Source: Betaproteobacteria bacterium
GTDB taxonomy: Bacteria > Pseudomonadota > Gammaproteobacteria > Burkholderiales > Burkholderiaceae_A
Direction: 5' to 3'
DNA: 64,000 nucleotides
Assembly: GCA_028139135.1 (NCBI GenBank)
Contig: JAOINB010000004.1
Location: 1-64,000 of the forward strand
Made by a program: the position numbers and the translations under genes. The notes beneath the pieces were generated by a model. It ran no database searches. It was not told where the DNA came from and was given only the letters and a program-made list of their open reading frames with translations. This document shows positions 43,131-53,883 of the stretch, piece by piece. The stretch's first letter is position 1. Every line of letters starts with the position of its first letter.

Positions 43131-44921
43131 GTGGTTGAACGAAACAAAAAAATCGAAAAGCTTTTATCTTTTCCAGGAGGATCTCGACAACCACCTGGGT
43201 TAGTTGCTTCGGCAGCAAAAATGGTTCCTTTCACTTTTTTGTCAGTTATTATAGTTGGAATATTGGCATTTGGTATAGTTGATAGGGGACCATGGACAGG
43301 TCCGGATACAACGGGTACAGCCCTGATGAAATTTTGCTTGACTGCTTTTAAGCAAAACTCTCCTCTAGCTTGTGTTTATCCAAACCTATACGGAGTAAAT
43401 CTAGAAAATGAAGCTCCGCTGTTCTTCTTTATTTCTGCATACTTAATTAGTGCGGCGGAGCAGGTTTATTTTCTTATATTCGGTGACTCTCTGCCACTAG
43501 AGTACATCGACGATTTTGGTAGAATCTTACAAGTTTTATGTGTTTTAGTTGCATTAATTTTTCTTTGGCTAGGGACTAAGACACTTGGGTTGCGGAGAGA
43601 ATCGCGACCTTCTGACCCTTTGGGTATTGGTCCAAATGCATTAACTTTCGGTAACAACCTGGGAACGTGTGCAGTTCTTCTCACACTATCATGCCTAGGA
43701 TTAGTCTCTAAATGGCACGAAGTAGGTAGCGAGGGTTTTTCCTTCCTTCTTCAAGCTCTCTGTTTTTTTGCCATGTGCCAGAGTCCAGAAAAACCGAAAG
43801 AATCCGCAGTAATTTTTACTGTTGGCTTAGTCGGACTATTCTTTGGCACAGGTGTACACGTTGCTTTGTCAATTTTGTTAGCAGCGATATTTATATTCTC
43901 ATTTGTTTACCCGTGGACATTGGTTAAAAAAAGTTTTTTACGCTCAACGTTTTATTTTTTAACCTCCACAACATTACTTGTGGTGCTGATTTACCCAAAT
44001 TATGAGTCTCAAAATTTTTACCTTTGGATCAACGGGCAGCTAGACTTATTTGAGGTTCGACCATTTTATGTTATTAAAAATTGGCTTTGGACATGGTGGC
44101 CATTGTGGCCGATTTGCCTTGTTATGTTATATAATCTCGTCAAATTTGAGAAGTTTAATCAGCCTCACTTAAAATTTCTTGGGATCCTTTTAATTACCCA
44201 ATCTTTTTTTCCATTGATGGGTTTGCTAACCAATGATGGGCATAAATTTGTTCCTATAGTGCCGCTAACAGTAATGGCTGCATTTGGGCTTTTATTCCTT
44301 CCAAAAATAGTTGCCGACCTCCTTGACTGGTTTGCATTATCACTCTTCACCTTTCTAGGATTCGTAGTTTGGTTTTATTGGATTGCCTTGCACTTTGGTC
44401 TTCCAGCGGAAGTATTTGCCAATATTACAAGGGCTGCACCTGGCGTATCAGAAGTCGTTAATACTAATGACTTAATCCTAGGAATAATTATTTCTCTTTT
44501 TTGGATATATTTAATACTGTGGAGACTAAAGTTTATTCACCCAAATATCTGGAGACCAGTAGTTCTCAGCGCAGGCGGACTCGGGCTTATGTGGGCGTTA
44601 CTTATTACGCTTTGGGGACCAGCTCTAAATATCAACAGAGGGTATCAGAATATTCAAACCTTACTTGAATCTTTCCCGAAAGAAACAATTTGCATACATA
44701 GAGACGACAAAAAACTAATAGCCATTGTGGCAGCTCATAGCGAGACCATAATAGTTCCCTTTGATAGATATCCAAATAAAAAGTTATGCAGATATTTGCT
44801 CCTCAGGGGAAACTCTTCATCTCCCTCATTTGACAAACAAAAATGGATTAAATTATCAGAAACATACAGAAAAAGTGACTCGAAAAATAGAGAGCCTTTT
44901 ACCACATACTTTAGAAACTGA
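43131..44921 (+). CDS. ArnT/PMT-like membrane glycosyltransferase (GT-C)
   Basis: About 12 hydrophobic segments; 'DRGPWTGPDTTGTALMKF...NEAPLFFFISAYLI' resembles the first lumenal loop of ArnT-type enzymes; start (GTG 43131) uncertain. Confidence 0.65.
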   Translation: MVERNKKIEKLLSFPGGSRQPPGLVASAAKMVPFTFLSVIIVGILAFGIVDRGPWTGPDTTGTALMKFCLTAFKQNSPLACVYPNLYGVNLENEAPLFFFISAYLISAAEQVYFLIFGDSLPLEYIDDFGRILQVLCVLVALIFLWLGTKTLGLRRESRPSDPLGIGPNALTFGNNLGTCAVLLTLSCLGLVSKWHEVGSEGFSFLLQALCFFAMCQSPEKPKESAVIFTVGLVGLFFGTGVHVALSILLAAIFIFSFVYPWTLVKKSFLRSTFYFLTSTTLLVVLIYPNYESQNFYLWINGQLDLFEVRPFYVIKNWLWTWWPLWPICLVMLYNLVKFEKFNQPHLKFLGILLITQSFFPLMGLLTNDGHKFVPIVPLTVMAAFGLLFLPKIVADLLDWFALSLFTFLGFVVWFYWIALHFGLPAEVFANITRAAPGVSEVVNTNDLILGIIISLFWIYLILWRLKFIHPNIWRPVVLSAGGLGLMWALLITLWGPALNINRGYQNIQTLLESFPKETICIHRDDKKLIAIVAAHSETIIVPFDRYPNKKLCRYLLLRGNSSSPSFDKQKWIKLSETYRKSDSKNREPFTTYFRN

Positions 44922-44922
44922 T

Positions 44923-45519
44923 CTAGCGAAAAAAATTTTTGCGATAAAACTTTAGTTCAGTGATGGACTCCAAAGTATCTGCCATCGCAGTATGGGCACC
45001 TTTTTTTATAAAAGTTTTTGCAACCTGAGGATTCCATCGCTTACATAACTCCTTAATTGTACTTACATCAACATTACGGTAGCTAAAGTAAGCATCTAGC
45101 CTGGGCATGTAAAGACGTAAAAATCTTCTATCCTGGTGAATTGAATTCCCACAAAGTGGTGAAGTGCTTTCTGGTACAAATTGACACAAATAGTCTAGAA
45201 TCCTGTCTTCGACTACTTGCTCATCCAATTGCGAATTTTTAACTCTGTCAATTAGTCCACTTTTTTTATGTGTTGTCTTGTTCCAATCATCCATTTTGTT
45301 CAGAAAGTAATCGGATTGCTTTATAACAAATTCAATACCTTCATGCAAAGGGTTTAGATCTCTGTCTGTAACGATGATAGCTATTTCGAGAATTCGGCAC
45401 GTATTTGGGTCCAATCCGCTCATCTCCATATCTAACCAAACCAGATTATCCTTTTGGTTTAATTTAACACTTTCTTGATCAACATCCTTATCTTCGGAAT
45501 TTTTTTTAGAAATACTCAT
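44923..45519 (-). CDS. orn: Oligoribonuclease
   Basis: LVWLDMEMSGLDPNTCRILEIAIIVTD, PLCGNSIHQDRRFLRLYMP. Confidence 0.96.
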   Translation of the reverse strand: MSISKKNSEDKDVDQESVKLNQKDNLVWLDMEMSGLDPNTCRILEIAIIVTDRDLNPLHEGIEFVIKQSDYFLNKMDDWNKTTHKKSGLIDRVKNSQLDEQVVEDRILDYLCQFVPESTSPLCGNSIHQDRRFLRLYMPRLDAYFSYRNVDVSTIKELCKRWNPQVAKTFIKKGAHTAMADTLESITELKFYRKNFFR

Positions 45520-45559
45520 AAATTCTTATACACTTTATATAGACAATATAGGGGAAAAG

Positions 45560-46555
45560 TTGGCGAAAACCAAACACAGAGTTTTAAGTAAATCACAGAC
45601 AACCATAACACTGGAGCCACCACTAAACTCTTCTTGTTCTGTTCCGGTAAGTATATTATCGTCTATAGTCTTAAACGATTCAATCGAGACAACCCTTAAA
45701 CCTGAAAAACAACAGATAAAAATCTTACCTCGGAAAAATTTATTAACTAGATCAGAGAAAGTTGAAAAAAAAATTGTTGCTAACCTCGATCATCTTTTTT
45801 TAGTTGTCACAAACTTTCCTTCATTTAATCTAATGAATTCTGCCAAAATGGCTATTCGGGCGCGAAATGAAAATATTCCTTTTACAGTAATAATAAATAA
45901 AGTCGATCACTCTAACGTAAACGAATCATTCAAGAAAAAAGTAAAGGCTTTGGTTCCTTTTGATGTTTGTGGTGAGACTAAGGATAGTAAAAAATTTAAA
46001 GTCGTTCAAGTCTCACTTCACGACGATACTCTGATGCATAATTTAAGCTCAAAGATAAGAGAAATTGCTTTAACCAGTGAAAACAGTGAAGTGTCTATTT
46101 GCTTAATCGGGCAGTCGGGTGTGGGTAAAAGTTCTTTAATTAATAAATTAATCCCATCTGCTTCGCAGAAAACTGGAAAAGTATCAACTCGTTACAAAAA
46201 AGGAAGGCATACAACGAGAGAGTCTAGGTCCTTTGAATTTAAAATATGTGGTGATAATAAAAAAAAGGTATTCATTATAGACACACCGGGCATTGACTCC
46301 TTTGGATTAGAAAGCCTTAGGTGCCACGAATTAGCAAAGTATTTTAGTGAGTGGGAAGAAATAAATCAGCAAAACTTTTTCTGTAAGTTCAAAGATTGCA
46401 GGCATGACTGTGAACCTGGCTGTGGTGTTCAAAACTTCTTAATTAATTTAAAAAATGACAGTGAGAATTTCGAACATTTATACAGACGACTTATGTTATG
46501 GAGAAAGTTAATGTTCACTATTAATAAAAAAAACGTAGAAAATAACCGAAGCTAA
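45560..46555 (+). CDS. rsgA: Ribosome small subunit-dependent GTPase A
   Basis: IGQSGVGKSSLINKLIP, TTRESRSFEF, DTPGIDSFGL, CKFKDCRHDCEPGCGV zinc site. Confidence 0.95.
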   Translation: MAKTKHRVLSKSQTTITLEPPLNSSCSVPVSILSSIVLNDSIETTLKPEKQQIKILPRKNLLTRSEKVEKKIVANLDHLFLVVTNFPSFNLMNSAKMAIRARNENIPFTVIINKVDHSNVNESFKKKVKALVPFDVCGETKDSKKFKVVQVSLHDDTLMHNLSSKIREIALTSENSEVSICLIGQSGVGKSSLINKLIPSASQKTGKVSTRYKKGRHTTRESRSFEFKICGDNKKKVFIIDTPGIDSFGLESLRCHELAKYFSEWEEINQQNFFCKFKDCRHDCEPGCGVQNFLINLKNDSENFEHLYRRLMLWRKLMFTINKKNVENNRS

Positions 46556-47600
46556 CAAGCGTAAAAATAACCATACATAAAATCAAACTTCGCCACATCA
46601 AGCCTATCGCAAATTTCATGGAATTAATGTCTGGCTCTAGAAGCTCCGGTCTACTGGACAAATCATCCATATTATCTAATTGCTGCGTTCCAGAAACAGC
46701 AGTTGGAATAGTCAACGACAACATCATTGCCCCTTCACCGACAGCAAGAATTAGTCGGTCTGAATCCGACGCAGACTTGTAGGCTATTTCAGTGGCTTGC
46801 AGTCTTCCCTGAGCAAAAGCATCTTCAAAGTTCCCTACGATAGCAAAAACCAAAGCTGTAAATCTTGCAGGTAACCAATCAAGCCAAAAAAAACCTCGAC
46901 TTGCAATTTCTGCATATACATCGGCGTGTGTGACTTTTCTACTTTCTGTTTTTTCCCCGGTATGTTGCTCTTCTTCATCCAGTGCACTTCGGACTGCTTC
47001 ATTTTTCAAATCGGGCCTGTCTACGTCCTCACCGTTTTGATTCCATTCACGCTGAACAAACAACGACGCTCTATACAAAAGAATACCGACGGGTCCAGGA
47101 AGCACAACTAACCAAAATATCGGAGCAAAAAGATTTCTATGCATTGATAACACTAACAACTTTGTGGCTTCCCTTGCGATCTGCCGAGCATCACCATTTT
47201 TGCTAGCATCTGTTAATACTTGATTAGATTTAACCGTAGACGACCACTCATTTATGTCCGACCTAGCTTGTTCAATTTCTTCGTTTTTTAGGTGACTATG
47301 AATTTTAAGGAAAACATTAATGAATCGTTTGAACCCTAAGTTCAAGTAAAGGAAAACAACTAGGAAAATAAATGCTAACGTAGGATGTATCAAGAGAATA
47401 AGCTCCCACAAAGCCCAAAGAGCTACTGAACTTCCCAACACCAATACCGACCATGTAAGCAGGGCTATCTTCTTGTCATCGACATCCACCTTGAATCGAA
47501 CCCAGGTGACTACACGACTAAGATACTTGTCAAATGAATCCTGGGCTGGAGTAAGAAAATACTCCAGAAGGAACGTAATAAAGAGACTACTCAATAGCAT
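46521..47600 (-). CDS. CobD/CbiB-like (AmpE-type) membrane protein
   Basis: 'ARSDINEWSS...AREATKLLVLSMHRNLFAPIFWLVVLPGPVGILLYR...FFWLDWLPARFTALVFAIVGNFEDA'; beta-proteobacterial rsgA-rplS neighbourhood. Confidence 0.8.
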   Translation of the reverse strand: MLLSSLFITFLLEYFLTPAQDSFDKYLSRVVTWVRFKVDVDDKKIALLTWSVLVLGSSVALWALWELILLIHPTLAFIFLVVFLYLNLGFKRFINVFLKIHSHLKNEEIEQARSDINEWSSTVKSNQVLTDASKNGDARQIAREATKLLVLSMHRNLFAPIFWLVVLPGPVGILLYRASLFVQREWNQNGEDVDRPDLKNEAVRSALDEEEQHTGEKTESRKVTHADVYAEIASRGFFWLDWLPARFTALVFAIVGNFEDAFAQGRLQATEIAYKSASDSDRLILAVGEGAMMLSLTIPTAVSGTQQLDNMDDLSSRPELLEPDINSMKFAIGLMWRSLILCMVIFTLVSFGYFLRFFY

Positions 47601-47668
47601 AAGGGAGCTCTTAAAAAGCTACTAACAGAAAGTGATACAGTCCGTTTGTTTCCTCTATAACAGTCATT

Positions 47669-48046
47669 TTAATCACTTTTGGCTTTTAATTTTCCGGGTA
47701 GTTTTTCCTTAATCCTAGCCGACTTTCCTGATCTTTCTCGCAAGTAAAATAATTTTGACCGACGCACATCTCCCCTTCGGATGACCTCAATCTTTGAAAT
47801 TAAGGGAGAGAAAAGTTGGAAAGTCCTTTCCACACCGATTCCAGAAGAAATCTTCCTTACAATAAACGACGAATTCAGCCCTCTGTTACGTCGTCCCAGA
47901 ACAACTCCCTCAAAAGCCTGTAAACGTTTCCTTTCCCCCTCGATAACATTGACGCTAACCTTCACAGTATCACCCGAGGAAAATTCAGGTATCTGAATCT
48001 TACGTTTAGCCATCTCCTTATTCTCTAATTCTTCAATAACATTCAT
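47669..48046 (-). CDS. rplS: 50S ribosomal protein L19
   Basis: [55 protein letters not shown]. Confidence 0.98.
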   Translation of the reverse strand: MNVIEELENKEMAKRKIQIPEFSSGDTVKVSVNVIEGERKRLQAFEGVVLGRRNRGLNSSFIVRKISSGIGVERTFQLFSPLISKIEVIRRGDVRRSKLFYLRERSGKSARIKEKLPGKLKAKSD

Positions 48047-48065
48047 AAATTACCTTTCTAAATAG

Positions 48066-48839
48066 TTACTTTCTGGTTAAGCAGCCGCTTTTATTACTAA
48101 TATAGGAGAGCTCTGCATCAGAAAAATATCCCAAATCTATATATTTACGTATTAAGTCTGGACGAAACTGAATCGTCTTATCTATTGCTTTTTCTCTTCT
48201 CCATGATTGTATGGCTTTGTGATCGCCAGATTTTAAAACAGCAGGCACCTCCATAGATTCAAAAACACTAGGTTTTGTGTAATGCGGGTATTGTAACATT
48301 CCGTCCATGAAAGAATCATGTATTCCTGACTCTTTATTCCCTAAAACACCTGGTAACCGCCTTATCAAAGAGTCCAGAAAAACAAAAGCAGCTACCTCGC
48401 CCCCAGATACTATAAAATCTCCCAAACTTATTGATAGATCGACATATTTTTCAATAAATCGCTCGTCTATACCCTCATATCTTCCGCAAATTAGGCTATA
48501 TCGACGATTATTATCATCCCGATTAGATACAAATTCCTCGATAAGAGCCTGGTCTAGTTTTTTACCACATGGAGAGAAGTTGATTACCACAAGATTGCTT
48601 TCCACATGCTTTTTTGAGATCGATATGATACTTTTTTTTAGAGGCTCTGCCATCATAATCATGCCAGGTCCTCCCCCAAAAGGCCTTTTGTCGACGCATC
48701 CGTAAGAATCCTCCGTAAAATCTCGCGGATTTATACACTCTATTTCGGCGATACCCTTCCCAACAGCTCGTCCTATGACTCCAACATTAGCGAAAGCATC
48801 AAACATTTGTGGAAAAAGGGTAATTATACTGAATTTCAT
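48066..48839 (-). CDS. trmD: tRNA (guanine37-N1)-methyltransferase; start reset to MKFSIITLFPQMF
   Basis: FSIITLFPQMFDAF, GGGPGMIMMAEPL, YEGIDERFIEKYVDLSISLGDFIVSGGE. Confidence 0.97.
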   Translation of the reverse strand: MKFSIITLFPQMFDAFANVGVIGRAVGKGIAEIECINPRDFTEDSYGCVDKRPFGGGPGMIMMAEPLKKSIISISKKHVESNLVVINFSPCGKKLDQALIEEFVSNRDDNNRRYSLICGRYEGIDERFIEKYVDLSISLGDFIVSGGEVAAFVFLDSLIRRLPGVLGNKESGIHDSFMDGMLQYPHYTKPSVFESMEVPAVLKSGDHKAIQSWRREKAIDKTIQFRPDLIRKYIDLGYFSDAELSYISNKSGCLTRK

Positions 48840-48852
48840 AAAGCTACTAACC

Positions 48853-49530
48853 TCACCAACTGTCGGACCAATCAACTACAACTGTTCTAGAATCTTTTTT
48901 CACTGCAATTACAATGTCAGGCACATTTGGAATAACAGTTTTCGATGTTTTTAAGTAGGTCTGAAACTTTGTCCCCCCAACCTCGAGTATGGTACCTAAC
49001 TGTTTTCCCTCAGTATTCAACACCATGAACCCTACATATGAGTCCATTTTAGATATAAGTATCCCGGGAACCGAATCTTTATGAATCAGCACTTCCGAAA
49101 AACGCAAATTAACAACCTTAGTTCTGGTATTAAATCCCTCGAGCGTAAAATAAAAGCCTTCGGAACCGCTTCTGGATTTTGAAACAACTGCTTCAAAAAA
49201 TTTATTCTTTAAACGAAAAAAAACATCAAGTCGATCAAATAGGCATGGCTGTATATGTCCTGAATTGAAAAGTCCCAACATAGGTATTGTAAACCTTACG
49301 TATATATCTCCCCTAATCCCCCTGAAGCCAGCTACAGCACCTATCCGGATTAAAGAGTCGCTAAGATTTTCCCGATCAATAAACTCAATTGTTTCCGTTA
49401 GCCTGTCGCTCAGACCAAGATTTAATAGTCTGCGCCGGGAAAATAAATTTTTGCTATTTCTCTCTTTTAGGCTGTGTTTAATTCTGCCCGTCAGCCTGTT
49501 GTTTAGGTTTGTTCGCGTTATTTTTTGCAT
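48853..49530 (-). CDS. rimM: 16S rRNA processing protein RimM (start uncertain)
   Basis: [20 protein letters not shown] and C-terminal PRC-barrel-like region; rpsP-rimM-trmD-rplS order. Confidence 0.9.
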   Translation of the reverse strand: MQKITRTNLNNRLTGRIKHSLKERNSKNLFSRRRLLNLGLSDRLTETIEFIDRENLSDSLIRIGAVAGFRGIRGDIYVRFTIPMLGLFNSGHIQPCLFDRLDVFFRLKNKFFEAVVSKSRSGSEGFYFTLEGFNTRTKVVNLRFSEVLIHKDSVPGILISKMDSYVGFMVLNTEGKQLGTILEVGGTKFQTYLKTSKTVIPNVPDIVIAVKKDSRTVVVDWSDSW

Positions 49531-49762
49531 TCATCTTTACAAGCCGGGAAACCGCGTTGCTAACTTTAGCTCCTTTACTAACCCAGTATTCAACTCTATC
49601 TGAAATTACCCGTAAATCAATTCCCGACGTGTTCTCTATTGGATTATAAAAACCCAATCTTTCTATAAAACGTCCATCCCTCTTAAAGCGAGACTCCGTC
49701 GCCACAATGTGATAGAAAGGTCTTTTATGTGACCCTCCTCTAGTTAAACGAATGACAACCAT
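49478..49762 (-). CDS. rpsP: 30S ribosomal protein S16; start reset to [18 protein letters not shown]
   Basis: [39 protein letters not shown]. Confidence 0.97.
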   Translation of the reverse strand: MVVIRLTRGGSHKRPFYHIVATESRFKRDGRFIERLGFYNPIENTSGIDLRVISDRVEYWVSKGAKVSNAVSRLVKMNAKNNANKPKQQADGQN

Positions 49763-49832
49763 AATACCCTTAAAAATATGAAAGTATACCTTCATGTTAA
49801 ACTGTAGACAAGTAAATTTTGGGTTTATTTTC

Positions 49833-50873
49833 ATGTGCTTTAGTTTCAAATTTCTGAGGAATAACCTGCACCAATATTTTGGAATTTTCCTGTTTCTGAG
49901 CAGTTTTTCGATGTGTTGGGGACATCACACTAAACTAAGTCCGCAGGCACAGGAAAACATGCAAGATTTTATTTCTTCTTTAAGCGCTAGGTATAGTTTT
50001 GATAGGTCATATCTCGAACGGATTTTTGCAAAAGTTAGGTCGCAACGGAAGGCTCTTAGTCTAATTAAGCCTTCTAAAACTGATAAGTCTCAGACCATAA
50101 CATGGGGCCAGTACCGGAATCTATTTGTTAATCAAGATAATGTCGCCAAAGGTAAGAGGTTTATCTCAACTTATTTAGTAAGCTTAGAAAAAGCCCATAA
50201 AAATTATGGAGTTCCGCCAGAAGTCATTGCAGCAATTATAGGTATTGAAACTAAATATGGTAAAAATCAAGGAAAATTTCCTGTTTTCGATACACTAGCA
50301 ACGCTAGCATTTGAAAGGAGTGGTCGGGAAAACTTTTTCCAGGAAGAATTGGAGGCTTTTATACTGCTTTGCTTAGATCAGGGATTCCATATTGACAAAA
50401 TAAAAGGTTCGTATGCTGGTGCATTAGGGATTCCTCAATTTATGCCAAGCAGTTGGAAAACTTTTGCTGTTGATTTTGACCAAAATGGTAAAACGAACTT
50501 ATTGACCAGCCCGAAAGATGCGATAGGCTCGGTGGCAAATTATCTTAATAAACATGGCTGGAATAGAAATATTCCAACTCATAGTGTGGCTGTACAGGAG
50601 CCAGGGTCAAACGCAAAACAGTTCTTTACATATGCACTCCAGGCAGAATTTAAATATACTGAGTTACAAAAAGGTGGTTTCAAAGACCCATTAAATAAAA
50701 TTCCTGGATACCTATATGTCAGCCTGGTTGATCTAAAATTGAGGGATAATAAAATTATCTATTGGCTGGCTACGGAAAATTTTTTCGCTATCACAAAATA
50801 CAATCGAAGCTACAAGTACGCTGCTGCTGTTTTAGAACTTGCAGAGGCATTAAAAAATGGATCTGCGCCTTGA
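49833..50873 (+). CDS. mltB: Lytic murein transglycosylase B (MltB-like)
   Basis: [69 protein letters not shown]; start at M14 of the track ORF gives a signal-peptide-like N-terminus. Confidence 0.93.
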   Translation: MCFSFKFLRNNLHQYFGIFLFLSSFSMCWGHHTKLSPQAQENMQDFISSLSARYSFDRSYLERIFAKVRSQRKALSLIKPSKTDKSQTITWGQYRNLFVNQDNVAKGKRFISTYLVSLEKAHKNYGVPPEVIAAIIGIETKYGKNQGKFPVFDTLATLAFERSGRENFFQEELEAFILLCLDQGFHIDKIKGSYAGALGIPQFMPSSWKTFAVDFDQNGKTNLLTSPKDAIGSVANYLNKHGWNRNIPTHSVAVQEPGSNAKQFFTYALQAEFKYTELQKGGFKDPLNKIPGYLYVSLVDLKLRDNKIIYWLATENFFAITKYNRSYKYAAAVLELAEALKNGSAP

Positions 50874-50877
50874 AAAC

Positions 50878-51627
50878 TTATAATTTACTACTCGCTTGTA
50901 ATTGCCTAACAACTTCAAATAGTGTAACACCGCAAGCAACTGATACATTTAAGCTTTCTAACTTTCCCAACATCGGAATACTTATTAATTCATCGCAGTA
51001 CTCTTTTGTCAACTTCCGCAGCCCTTTTCCCTCATCACCAAAAACCAGAGCCATGGGCAGTGAAAAATTTGTGGAAAAAATGCTCTTGCCTGCCTCTCCG
51101 TCAAGTCCGTAAACAAGGTACCCTTTGTCTTGCACAAACTCAAGTGCCCTTGCAATATTCTTGACAGGGATGTAGTTTACTGTATCAACAGCACCACATG
51201 CTGTATTGATTACTAGTTCAGATAATGGTGCTGAATTATCCATAGGAACAACAATATTTCCAAATCCTGTTGCATCAACATTCCTGAATATGGCACCTAA
51301 GTTCCTCGGGTCAGTGACTCCATCCAAAAAAATTATTGGAGATTTAGTACTTCCTTGAATCCTAAAAAAATCAAAGAGCTCTTCCAAACAAGTTGGCTTG
51401 GTAAGCTGCTCAACAAATGCCGCACAAACTCTGTTTTTTTTGTTCATGGTTAGTCTAGTTATCTCTAACGAAGATACTCTGATTACCTGCACATTGTTTT
51501 TTTTTGCAAGCTCAAAGAGTTGTTTCACCTTTAAATCATTCCTTCTTTCGACCACAAAAAGTTTAGAAATAGATTTTGGAGCAATTTTGAATCTCGTTAC
51601 AATCGCATGATAGCCGGCTAAAATCAT
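50878..51627 (-). CDS. rlmB: 23S rRNA (guanosine2251-2'-O)-methyltransferase
   Basis: FLDGVTDPRNLGAIFRNVDATGFGNIVVP, LVFGDEGKGLRKLTKEYCDELISIPMLGKLESLNVSVA. Confidence 0.96.
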   Translation of the reverse strand: MILAGYHAIVTRFKIAPKSISKLFVVERRNDLKVKQLFELAKKNNVQVIRVSSLEITRLTMNKKNRVCAAFVEQLTKPTCLEELFDFFRIQGSTKSPIIFLDGVTDPRNLGAIFRNVDATGFGNIVVPMDNSAPLSELVINTACGAVDTVNYIPVKNIARALEFVQDKGYLVYGLDGEAGKSIFSTNFSLPMALVFGDEGKGLRKLTKEYCDELISIPMLGKLESLNVSVACGVTLFEVVRQLQASSKL

Positions 51628-51697
51628 TTGTTTTTTTGTTTTTTTGATTATCTCAGTTTACACAAGAAGTTAATTTGAAATAGTTACATAATAAAAC

Positions 51698-53722
51698 CTA
51701 CGCATCCTTGGAGATCTTTCTCTTCCTTCTCAAAGTAACATTTTTGGCTGGTTTCCCATCTCTTTGATGAAGAAGAGCAAATTGTATCTTCCTGTTAGGA
51801 ACATCCACTCGCATCAACTGTATTAACACACGATCATATAATTTAAATCGCTTTCCTGTTCTTTCTCCTCTCAGCTCATGTGAAGTAGGAATATATTGAA
51901 AGAACTCCTGACCAAGTTCAGAAACATGAATTAACCCCTCTACAAAAAGATTATCCAGAGTAACAAATAACCCGAAAGGAACAACATTTGTGATGATTCC
52001 ACGCATCTGTTCTCCTATTCGTTCCTGCATAAATTGGCATTTTAAAAGTGAGATCACGTCACGCGTGGCCTCTTCCGCTCGCCTCTCAGCGAGTGAAGCT
52101 TGTTCTCCTAGAACTTCCCATGTATCTATACTTTCATCCCTCGTTTTAAAATTAGCATGCAAGTCAAAATTTTTTTTATATAAAATTTCTTTTATAACTC
52201 GGTGAACCAAAAGGTCAGGATATCTTCGTATAGGAGATGTAAAATGCGTATATTTTTTTAATGCTAACGCAAAGTGTCCTGTATTCTTTGGAGAATAGCA
52301 GGCTTGTTTCATACTTCTTAATATAAGACTTTGCAAAACTTCGGAGTCTGAACGGGACTTTATTTGCTCCAAAAGGGCACTATATTCCTCCGGCGATGGA
52401 GGGCTTGAGACTGCGAAGGAAACACCTTGTGATTTGAGATACACTTTTAAGTTTTCAACCTTTTCTTCATCAGGATCCTCATGTATTCGATATAGACATT
52501 TTTTTTTACTATCAAAAATGAAATGGGCGGCGCAAATATTTGCCGCAATCATACATTCCTCTATTATTTTATGAGCATTGGTACGTTTCACTGGAATTAT
52601 CCTTTGAATCTTGCCTTCCTCATTCAGTTGAATTGATGTTTCGACAGTTTCAAAATCTAACGCACCTCGTTTCTTTCGGTTTCGGTGCAGTGCTTTAAAT
52701 AAGTTATTAGCGGAAAATATAGCTGCTACCAAGGATTTATTCCCAAAATCTTGAAACTTTTCTGCATCATCATCCTTAATGATTTCCCAAAAATCTTCAT
52801 ACGAAAAACGAGCTCGTGAACGGATGGTCGCCTCATAAAACTGGTAGGCTAAAATATCCCCATCCGCACTCACAACCATATCGCAAACTAAAACCATCCG
52901 GTTCATATCTGGATTCAAAGAGCACAAATTATTTGAGAGAAATTCAGGTAGCATTGGAATGACCGACCTCGGAAAATAAACAGAGGTACCCCGTAGAAAT
53001 GCTTCCTGATCAATTGAATCGCCAGGATGTACGTAACTACTAACATCGGCAATTGCAACTAAAGCTCTCCAACCAGCTTCTTCATGATCTTCTACATAAA
53101 TTGCGTCATCAAAATCTTTAGCGTCCGAGCCATCAACGGTAAAAAAATCAATCTCGGTAAGGTCAATCCGTTTCTTATCACTTTTTGCAGCACATAATTT
53201 ACTCATGTCTGCTTCTGTCATTTGCAAAATCTCCTCAGGAAAATGATGGGGAATTTTAAACTTTCGTAATGCAATTTCATTTTCAATACCTGGTTCATCA
53301 CTGTCACCAACCACTTCGATAATTTTTCCAATAGGTGGAGTTACCTTGGTGGGCTGGTCTGTAATAGAGACGACAACAATCTGACCAATTTTTGCAGTTT
53401 GCAAATTATTCTTTGAAACCACGATATCGTGGTTGATTCTCTTTTCCTCTGGCACTACTAGATACAACCCATTCTCAAACACTACCCTGCCAACAATATC
53501 CTGCTGAGCCCTTTTCACTACTTCTAAAATGACTGCATCAGTCCGTTGCTTTTCACTCCCCGGATAGATTTTTACGATGACCTGGTCACCGTGCATCACT
53601 TTTAGCATTTCAGTTGGAGATAGGTAAAAATCCTCTTTTCCAACGTCGGGACGCAGAAATCCGTAACCGTCACTATGACCCAAAACAACCCCTCTGATTT
53701 CCTTAATTTTATCTTTTGACAA
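51698..53722 (-). CDS. rnr: Ribonuclease R
   Basis: DGSDAKDFDDAIYVEDH, FTSPIRRYPDLLVHRVI, C-terminal S1 domain. Confidence 0.97.
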   Translation of the reverse strand: MSKDKIKEIRGVVLGHSDGYGFLRPDVGKEDFYLSPTEMLKVMHGDQVIVKIYPGSEKQRTDAVILEVVKRAQQDIVGRVVFENGLYLVVPEEKRINHDIVVSKNNLQTAKIGQIVVVSITDQPTKVTPPIGKIIEVVGDSDEPGIENEIALRKFKIPHHFPEEILQMTEADMSKLCAAKSDKKRIDLTEIDFFTVDGSDAKDFDDAIYVEDHEEAGWRALVAIADVSSYVHPGDSIDQEAFLRGTSVYFPRSVIPMLPEFLSNNLCSLNPDMNRMVLVCDMVVSADGDILAYQFYEATIRSRARFSYEDFWEIIKDDDAEKFQDFGNKSLVAAIFSANNLFKALHRNRKKRGALDFETVETSIQLNEEGKIQRIIPVKRTNAHKIIEECMIAANICAAHFIFDSKKKCLYRIHEDPDEEKVENLKVYLKSQGVSFAVSSPPSPEEYSALLEQIKSRSDSEVLQSLILRSMKQACYSPKNTGHFALALKKYTHFTSPIRRYPDLLVHRVIKEILYKKNFDLHANFKTRDESIDTWEVLGEQASLAERRAEEATRDVISLLKCQFMQERIGEQMRGIITNVVPFGLFVTLDNLFVEGLIHVSELGQEFFQYIPTSHELRGERTGKRFKLYDRVLIQLMRVDVPNRKIQFALLHQRDGKPAKNVTLRRKRKISKDA

Positions 53723-53758
53723 AGTACGATTTCCAATCTATTGTGTTAACTCAAAACC

Positions 53759-53842
53759 GCCCAGATGGCGAAACTGGTAGACGCGCTAGGTTCAGGTCCT
53801 AGTGGTGGAAACACCATGGAGGTTCGAGTCCTCTTCTGGGCA
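53759..53842 (+). tRNA. tRNA-Leu (CAG), CCA not encoded
   Basis: gcccagatggcgaaactggtagacgcgctaggttCAGgtcctagtggtggaaacaccatggaggttcgagtcctcttctgggca; long variable arm. Confidence 0.94.
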
Positions 53843-53883
53843 CATTTAAAAAATTCAATGACTTTCGTTTTTGCACTAGTGCA

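Noticed and set aside
46521-47600. Cobalamin biosynthesis role for the CobD/CbiB-like gene
   Set aside because: No other cobalamin genes here; family members in this context are generic CobD/CbiB- or AmpE-like proteins of unclear function.
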